From Anaerorhabdus sp036637135 (GTDB taxonomy: Bacteria; Bacillota_I; Bacilli_A; Erysipelotrichales; Erysipelotrichaceae), in contig NZ_JAVWNC010000060.1 in NCBI RefSeq assembly GCF_036637135.1, forward strand, positions 1-11,287: DNA of 11,287 nt, written 5' to 3'. Numbering within the stretch: position 1 is the stretch's first letter; the number at the start of each line of letters is the position of its first letter. The notes beneath the pieces are model-generated. The model worked only from the letters and a program-made list of their open reading frames with translations. It was not told the origin of the DNA and did not search any database. A program made the translations under genes and the position numbers. Below are positions 6,984-11,287 of this stretch, in pieces.

Positions 6984-7496
6984 ATGTATAAATTTGATTA
7001 TGAATTAAATCCTGAAAATATTAAAGAATTGAATTTCTATATGGCATTAAATGATAAAGGAATTCAAAAAAAGATGTTTTCATTAATGATATCTTTTGTG
7101 ATTTTGATTATTGTCGGAACAATTTTATTACTAAAATTATCAATTGCTTCGTTTGTTATTATTGGGATTTCAATCATTTTGATTGTAATTTTCTTTCCCA
7201 AAGTTTATTGGAAAGTTATATTTAATCGAATAGATAAAGTAACAAATGAAAAGAGTATAAAATTTAGTTCAACAGAAATTAAATTTGCAAACAAGATTAC
7301 TGTTACACAAGACAATAGAGAAATGGTATTGAACTACAGTGATATACAATTCATGGATTTTACTAAGAATAATCTGATGTTATTTTGCAAAAGAAATGAT
7401 GAGTTTAGTAAGGTAGTAATTCCCATACAATCTATCGGAGATAATTTAGAATCATTTTATACTTTTCTTCAAAAGGAGATAGAACATGAAAAATAA
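6984..7496 (+). CDS. Small YcxB-like membrane protein
   Basis: This is a 170-residue protein with a charged N-terminus, two adjacent hydrophobic helices (about residues 31-50 and 54-71), and a soluble C-terminal domain. The C-terminal half (an IKFSSTEI segment, a central NYSDIQFMDFTKNNLMLF region and an IPIQSI segment) has the pattern of YcxB-like C-terminal domains, which are of unknown function. GAGGG (6973-6977) supports the start. Its 3' end overlaps the epimerase gene by 11 bases, so it is co-translated with it. YcxB-like genes are usually seen in unrelated contexts, so a role here, perhaps in membrane-linked regulation, is only a guess. Family assignment is moderate. Confidence 0.75.
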   Translation: MYKFDYELNPENIKELNFYMALNDKGIQKKMFSLMISFVILIIVGTILLLKLSIASFVIIGISIILIVIFFPKVYWKVIFNRIDKVTNEKSIKFSSTEIKFANKITVTQDNREMVLNYSDIQFMDFTKNNLMLFCKRNDEFSKVVIPIQSIGDNLESFYTFLQKEIEHEK

Positions 7497-8208
7497 AAAA
7501 GAAATATTAGATCAACTTAGAGGTGGCATAATTGTGTCATGTCAAATTGAAAAACATGCGCCTTGTTATAGTGAGGATATTGTTGAGTTAATGGTTAAGT
7601 CTGCACTATGGGGCGGTGCTTGCGGGTTAAGGATTAATGGAGAAGAAAACATTAGAAACACACGAAAAATTACTGAACTCCCAATTATCGGATTGATTAA
7701 GATATTTAGAGATGATACAGAAGTATTTATGACACCAAGCATGGAAGAAGTAAAAAGAGTAATAGAGGCAGGTGCTGATATTGTTGCGATTGATGGAACT
7801 GATCGATTAATTGATGGTCATGTAGCGAATCAAATCATATCGGAAATAAGAAAAGAATATCCAGATACTCTTATTTTTGCGGATGTAAGAGATGAAGTAG
7901 ATGCAATACAATCAATAGAATTGGGTGCAGATATTGTTGCGCCTACTTTCTATCGCTTCAAAAAGGATGCAAAATCTACAGACACTCCGGATTGGGAAAT
8001 GTTTTCAAAACTATGTGATAGTTGTTGCGGAAAAGGTATGGTCATGATGGAAGGAAAAGTATGGACACCGGATGATGCGATAAAAGCATTTCATTATGGA
8101 GCAGATGCAGTTGTTGTGGGTAGTGCAATTACAAGACCACATTTAATAACTCAAAGATTTTGTGACCACGTAAACGGATTTAAGAAAAAGAGAAGTTTGA
8201 TTTATTAG
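7486..8208 (+). CDS. nanE: NanE-type N-acylhexosamine-6-phosphate 2-epimerase, divergent
   Basis: This is a 240-residue cytoplasmic TIM barrel. NanE converts N-acetylmannosamine-6-P to N-acetylglucosamine-6-P. Family elements are GGIIVSCQ (13-20), GLRINGEENI with R49, LPIIGLIK with K72 (matching the catalytic lysine of characterised NanE), D133, MEG with E189 (the second catalytic acid position), and the phosphate-binding end GSAITRP. AAGGAG (7473-7478) precedes the start inside the upstream gene. Two usual family stretches differ: the DAT-R-RP motif reads DGTDRLIDG (103-111), and the TTLSGYT loop reads PTFYRFKKD (153-161). These lie around the sugar-binding face, so a modified or different N-acylhexosamine phosphate is possible. 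In this operon it probably feeds the PTS product into GlcNAc-6-P metabolism. nagA and nagB are not in the window. Confidence 0.85.
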   Translation: MKNKKEILDQLRGGIIVSCQIEKHAPCYSEDIVELMVKSALWGGACGLRINGEENIRNTRKITELPIIGLIKIFRDDTEVFMTPSMEEVKRVIEAGADIVAIDGTDRLIDGHVANQIISEIRKEYPDTLIFADVRDEVDAIQSIELGADIVAPTFYRFKKDAKSTDTPDWEMFSKLCDSCCGKGMVMMEGKVWTPDDAIKAFHYGADAVVVGSAITRPHLITQRFCDHVNGFKKKRSLIY

Positions 8209-8219
8209 GGAGGGATAAT

Positions 8220-9758
8220 ATGAAAAATCAGTATAATATTTATTGGACAGATATGCATAGCAACATTCATCATGAACAAATTAATGAACTTGAAAAATGG
8301 TATGAACAAGTAAAAGCAACTATGGATTTTTGGCCTATCGCTTATTATCCATATACAATGAGAAAAGATGAATGTGGGTTAGGTGTTGAAGATATATTCC
8401 CGAGCGATGTCATCAACAAAGATTGGGAACTCATAAGAGATTTTACAAATAAAGTAAACCAAAGCGGATATCCAATGTTTATGGGATATGAATGGCAAGG
8501 TGCAGGGTTGGATGGTGACCACAATGTTTTCTTTAAAGATAACCAAGAAAATATGGCCTATCCATTACGTTACACAGATTTAGTCAATACTTTTAAGGGT
8601 AAAGATGCTATTGGTATTCCTCATCATCTTGCATATCATCAAGGTGATCGGGGTAAAAATTGGAGTACACATGATGAAACATTTTCTCCTGTTGCGGAGA
8701 TATATTCATCACATGGTTCAAGTGAAAATGATAATGGACCAATTGAAATGACAAGACATGTGCATATGGGGCCAAGAACTGGGAAAACATGTGTAGAAGC
8801 AGGATTAAATAAAGGTAAGAAAATTGGAGTGATTGCGGCTGGTGATAATCACAGTTGTCCTAGTGTTTATGGTTTTGGATATTGTGCAGTACTTGCAAAA
8901 AGTCCATCAAAGGAAGATATATGGGATGCGTTAATTAATAGACGTACATATGGCGTTAGTAAAGATAAAATAAAACTCAACTTCACAATTGATGGTAGTG
9001 AAATGGGATCAATTGTAAAACCGAATAAGAATGGGAAACTAAGTGTCAAAGTTAATGCAAGTAATGCAATCGATCGAATTGAAATTATTAAAGATAACGT
9101 AGTTGATATAATGATTCCACATACATCAACATGGGAAAAAGAAGAATTTACTGGAAAAGTAAAATTTAAATTTCAATTGGAATTAGGCTGGGGACCAGAT
9201 AGAAGAATCTTTCCTGACATTGAAAGTCGAAAATGGGTAGGTAAACTTGAAACACCTGGAAAGTTATTAAGTGTTGAAAAATGCTGGAGTACATTTGGAC
9301 AAAGTTTGGATCATGTTACTGATCATAGCTGTGAGTTTAATTTAACCTCTTATAAAACAACGGCAACAGGTAAGTGGATGGGCCCAAGTGCAATCACAAC
9401 AGAAGGGTTTATTTTTGAAATTGAAGATGATATCAATTCATCTGTGAAATTAATTATTGATGGTATTGAATATAACTTAAGTATTAGAGACATAATTAAA
9501 TCTAGTGATCTAATTCCACTTATGGATGAAGCGAGAATGTTATTGAATGAAACATTTGGATTTAATGAATACTATAGAACTGATCCATGGTGGCATAATG
9601 CATATAAAATTAAAGTGAATCAAGCTGCACCAAGTATAGCTTATGAAAGAGAAATTGATATGGACATGGATACAACACAATCAAACCAAATTAGAGTTAG
9701 AGTATGGCAAAAAAATGGAGCGGTTGCTTGGTCCTCACCAATATTTATCGAGGAATAA
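8220..9758 (+). CDS. PHP/DUF3604-family putative metalloenzyme of unknown reaction
   Basis: This is a 512-residue protein without a signal peptide, so cytoplasmic. The N-terminal half shows DUF3604/PHP-fold motifs in order: D11-M-H13 (variant of the PHP DxHxH), GYEW (89-92), GDHNVFF (from 99), PHH (134-136), EIYSSHGSSE (160-169) and GDNH (208-211), then RRTYGVS and IKLNFTIDG-x-x-MG. These Asp/His/Glu residues are the expected metal ligands of a PHP hydrolase. The C-terminal half (about residues 260-510) looks beta-rich. DUF3604 proteins have no firmly known reaction as far as I am aware. The position between an epimerase gene and a sulfatase gene (3-bp gap) suggests action on the same sulfated or phosphorylated amino sugar, perhaps a hydrolase or phosphoesterase. 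An AGGGAGGG site lies upstream of the start. Confidence 0.85.
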   Translation: MKNQYNIYWTDMHSNIHHEQINELEKWYEQVKATMDFWPIAYYPYTMRKDECGLGVEDIFPSDVINKDWELIRDFTNKVNQSGYPMFMGYEWQGAGLDGDHNVFFKDNQENMAYPLRYTDLVNTFKGKDAIGIPHHLAYHQGDRGKNWSTHDETFSPVAEIYSSHGSSENDNGPIEMTRHVHMGPRTGKTCVEAGLNKGKKIGVIAAGDNHSCPSVYGFGYCAVLAKSPSKEDIWDALINRRTYGVSKDKIKLNFTIDGSEMGSIVKPNKNGKLSVKVNASNAIDRIEIIKDNVVDIMIPHTSTWEKEEFTGKVKFKFQLELGWGPDRRIFPDIESRKWVGKLETPGKLLSVEKCWSTFGQSLDHVTDHSCEFNLTSYKTTATGKWMGPSAITTEGFIFEIEDDINSSVKLIIDGIEYNLSIRDIIKSSDLIPLMDEARMLLNETFGFNEYYRTDPWWHNAYKIKVNQAAPSIAYEREIDMDMDTTQSNQIRVRVWQKNGAVAWSSPIFIEE

Positions 9759-9761
9759 AAT

Positions 9762-11135
9762 ATGAATCTACTTTATTTAAACACACATGATACAGGTAGA
9801 GCGATCAGTCCATATGGTATTGATGCACCGACACCTACTTTTAAAGAACTTGCAGAGGATGGTACACTTTTCACACATGCTTATTGCTGTAGCCCAACAT
9901 GTTCTCCAAGTAGAGCTGCAATGTTAACAGGAACCTATCCACATCAAAATGGAATGTTAGGTCTTGCTCAACGAGGATTTTCATTAAGTGATCCAAGTAA
10001 ACACCTTGCAAACTTCTTGAAGTCGCAAAACTATCAAACAGTAATTAGTGGAATACAACATGAATCCGGTTGGTATTTAGATGAGAATGCTGATGGAATT
10101 CATCAACTAGGTTATGATGAAATTCTTACAGTTAATTCAAACCAATACAAAAAAGATGAATATCACTTGTGGGATAGAGAAAATGCATTAAAGATGGTAG
10201 ATTGGCTTAAAAATCATGATCGATCAAAACCATTTATGGCAAGTTATGGTATGCATAGTACACATCGTATTTATCCAAGTGAAATCATAGATGAAATTGA
10301 TCCAAGATATGTAAAACCAATTTCGCCTTGTGATAACAATGAAGACAATCGTAAGGATCATGCACAATTTCTTACATCAGCATATTATGCAGATCAAAAT
10401 ATTAAATTGATAATTCAAGCATTAAAAGATACAAATTTATATGATGAGACAATTATTATTTATACAACAGATCATGGAGTAGCGATACCTTTCCATAAAT
10501 GTAATTTAACTGATTCTGGAATTGGAGTAAGTTTAATTATTAGGAATCCAAAAGTAAAATCAAAAGGAATCGTAGTGGATCAGTTGATATCGCAAGTAGA
10601 TGTTTTTCCAACACTTTGTGATTTATTAGGGTTAGAAAAGCCAAATTATCTTGAAGGAAAATCATTTAAAGAAATTTTTGAAAATAAAGATGCAAAAATC
10701 AATGATGTAGTATTTGCTGAAGTAAACTTTCATACATCATATGAGCCAATGCGTTGTGTTAGAAATAATAGATATAAATACATTAAATATTATGATGAAG
10801 AGTGGAATCATTTTAACCTCTCTAACATGGATGAATCGATACCTAAAGCATTTCTTATGAAGAATGATTTAATAAGCAAAGATAAAGATTTAGAATGTTT
10901 GTATGATTGTTACTATGATCCAGAAGAAAGAGATAACTTGATTAATAAATCAGAATACAAGGATATTATTGATTCATTAAGAAATGAAATGATTCAAATT
11001 CAAATTAAAACAAATGATCCTATTTTAAATGGGAATATTCCGGTTAAATCTAAATACAAGGTTAATAAGGTATCGTGTATTCAAGCATCAAGTAAAAATA
11101 GTGATGATTATGTGTCACTTGGAGTTAAGGACTAA
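9762..11135 (+). CDS. Cytoplasmic Cys-type S1 sulfatase, heparan N-sulfatase-like
   Basis: This is a 457-residue member of the alkaline phosphatase/arylsulfatase superfamily. C47-S-P-S-R51 is the sulfatase signature; C47 must be oxidised to formylglycine by a maturase (anSME or FGE) that is not in this window. The following MLTGTYPHQNGMLGL resembles human SGSH (N-sulfoglucosamine sulfohydrolase) and its bacterial relatives (S1_8-like). Metal-site parts are H9-D10 near the N-terminus (many sulfatases have DD) and D237-H238-G239, with K246 in the later FHK. There is no signal peptide: the protein begins directly with the first beta strand, MNLLYLNTHD. The gene follows the DUF3604 gene by 3 bp, with GAGGAA (9750-9755) inside that gene's end. 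It probably releases sulfate from an imported substrate inside the cell. N- versus O-sulfatase activity cannot be settled from motifs. Confidence 0.9.
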   Translation: MNLLYLNTHDTGRAISPYGIDAPTPTFKELAEDGTLFTHAYCCSPTCSPSRAAMLTGTYPHQNGMLGLAQRGFSLSDPSKHLANFLKSQNYQTVISGIQHESGWYLDENADGIHQLGYDEILTVNSNQYKKDEYHLWDRENALKMVDWLKNHDRSKPFMASYGMHSTHRIYPSEIIDEIDPRYVKPISPCDNNEDNRKDHAQFLTSAYYADQNIKLIIQALKDTNLYDETIIIYTTDHGVAIPFHKCNLTDSGIGVSLIIRNPKVKSKGIVVDQLISQVDVFPTLCDLLGLEKPNYLEGKSFKEIFENKDAKINDVVFAEVNFHTSYEPMRCVRNNRYKYIKYYDEEWNHFNLSNMDESIPKAFLMKNDLISKDKDLECLYDCYYDPEERDNLINKSEYKDIIDSLRNEMIQIQIKTNDPILNGNIPVKSKYKVNKVSCIQASSKNSDDYVSLGVKD

Positions 11136-11141
11136 GTATGT

Positions 11142-11181
11142 AAACAGTGATGGTATCATTTTGATCGATCACTGTTTTTTT
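11142..11181 (+). terminator. Rho-independent terminator of the sulfatase operon
   Basis: A 10-bp stem AAACAGTGAT (11142-11151) pairs with ATCACTGTTT (11168-11177), followed by a T run to 11181. It begins seven bases after the sulfatase stop and closes the operon. Confidence 0.9.
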
Positions 11182-11259
11182 AATTGTATAATTCAATTAT
11201 TTGTTGGGATAGTATAGGATACGGGTAAGAGATAGTTTATAATAATACCAGGTGATAAT

Positions 11260-11287
11260 ATGAAATATTTTTCAATGCTAATCAAAC
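11260..11287 (+). CDS. Start of a further gene, cut by the window end
   Basis: ATG 11260 is preceded by AGGTGAT (11250-11256) and stays open for nine codons to the window edge, beginning MKYFSMLIK. A TATAAT at 11238-11243 could be a -10 box but has no convincing -35, and a start from it would nearly reach the ribosome binding site. The product cannot be named from nine residues. Confidence 0.45.

Noticed and set aside
7486..8208. Ordinary sialic acid (nan) catabolic locus
   Set aside because: No NanA lyase, NanK kinase or sialidase is present in the window, and the epimerase loops are atypical.
53..9049. Several minus-strand open frames of 60-86 codons opposite the transporter, PTS and DUF3604 genes
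   Set aside because: They are antisense shadows of well-supported genes, with no plausible domain patterns or consistent ribosome binding sites.
4396..11135. Standard hyaluronan/chondroitin disaccharide PTS locus
   Set aside because: It would be expected to carry an unsaturated glucuronyl hydrolase and uronate enzymes, which are absent here. Only the PTS type and the presence of a sulfatase are shared.
9762..11135. Phosphatase or phosphoglycerate-mutase-like member of the alkaline phosphatase superfamily
   Set aside because: The intact CSPSR signature and the following LTG-PHQNG motif are specific to sulfatases.
11029..11217. A 62-codon plus-strand reading frame overlapping the sulfatase end
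   Set aside because: It lies out of frame inside the sulfatase gene and runs through its terminator, with no family resemblance.
11187..11243. TATAAT boxes at 11187-11192 and 11238-11243 as promoters for the last gene
   Set aside because: Neither has a recognisable -35 box at proper spacing in this AT-rich stretch, so they are not annotated separately.

Overview
The window is AT-rich, compact and almost entirely coding, with strong AAGGAGG-type ribosome binding sites, short ATGA overlaps and classic hairpin-plus-T-tract terminators. Together with a mannose-family PTS and a HutC-type GntR regulator, this points to a low-GC Bacillota, probably a host-associated fermentative anaerobe. An Erysipelotrichia-like lineage is plausible, but that is inferred from style only and not from any marker gene.

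Region 1 (1-3480, + strand) is the 3' part of an operon. It holds the last codons of a gene whose C-terminus resembles carbamate kinase, two tandem paralogous dicarboxylate/amino acid:cation symporters (DAACS family), and a DUF2877/AllH-like protein. A strong terminator that looks able to work in both directions ends it. AllH is a subunit of the E. coli oxamate transcarbamylase (AllFGH). Carbamate kinase would turn carbamoyl phosphate into ATP. The block therefore looks like uptake of a carboxylate followed by a carbamoyl-transfer, ATP-yielding fermentation. Substrate identity is open.

Region 2 (3520-4395) is a minus-strand GntR/UTRA regulator and a 129-bp divergent control region. Two face-to-face promoters have overlapping -35 boxes, and a 22-bp near-perfect palindrome (AATACAA...TTGTATT) sits on both. 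This suggests one repressor that controls itself and the sugar operon.

Region 3 (4396-11181, + strand) is one long catabolic operon: mannose-family PTS EIIA, EIIB, EIIC and EIID, a hairpin, a small YcxB-like membrane protein, a divergent NanE-type N-acylhexosamine-6-phosphate 2-epimerase, a PHP/DUF3604 putative metalloenzyme, and a Cys-type S1 sulfatase related in motifs to N-sulfoglucosamine sulfohydrolases. A terminator follows. None of the three enzymes has an export signal, so the model is PTS import of a (possibly sulfated) amino sugar or small glycan, then desulfation, an unknown DUF3604 reaction and epimerisation in the cytoplasm toward GlcNAc-6-P. The NanE-like/DUF3604/cytoplasmic sulfatase cassette is the most likely undescribed pathway here.

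The last 28 bases appear to begin another + strand gene that runs off the window. I saw no rRNA, tRNA, CRISPR, insertion sequence or phage feature, and no gene-free stretch longer than about 130 bp.
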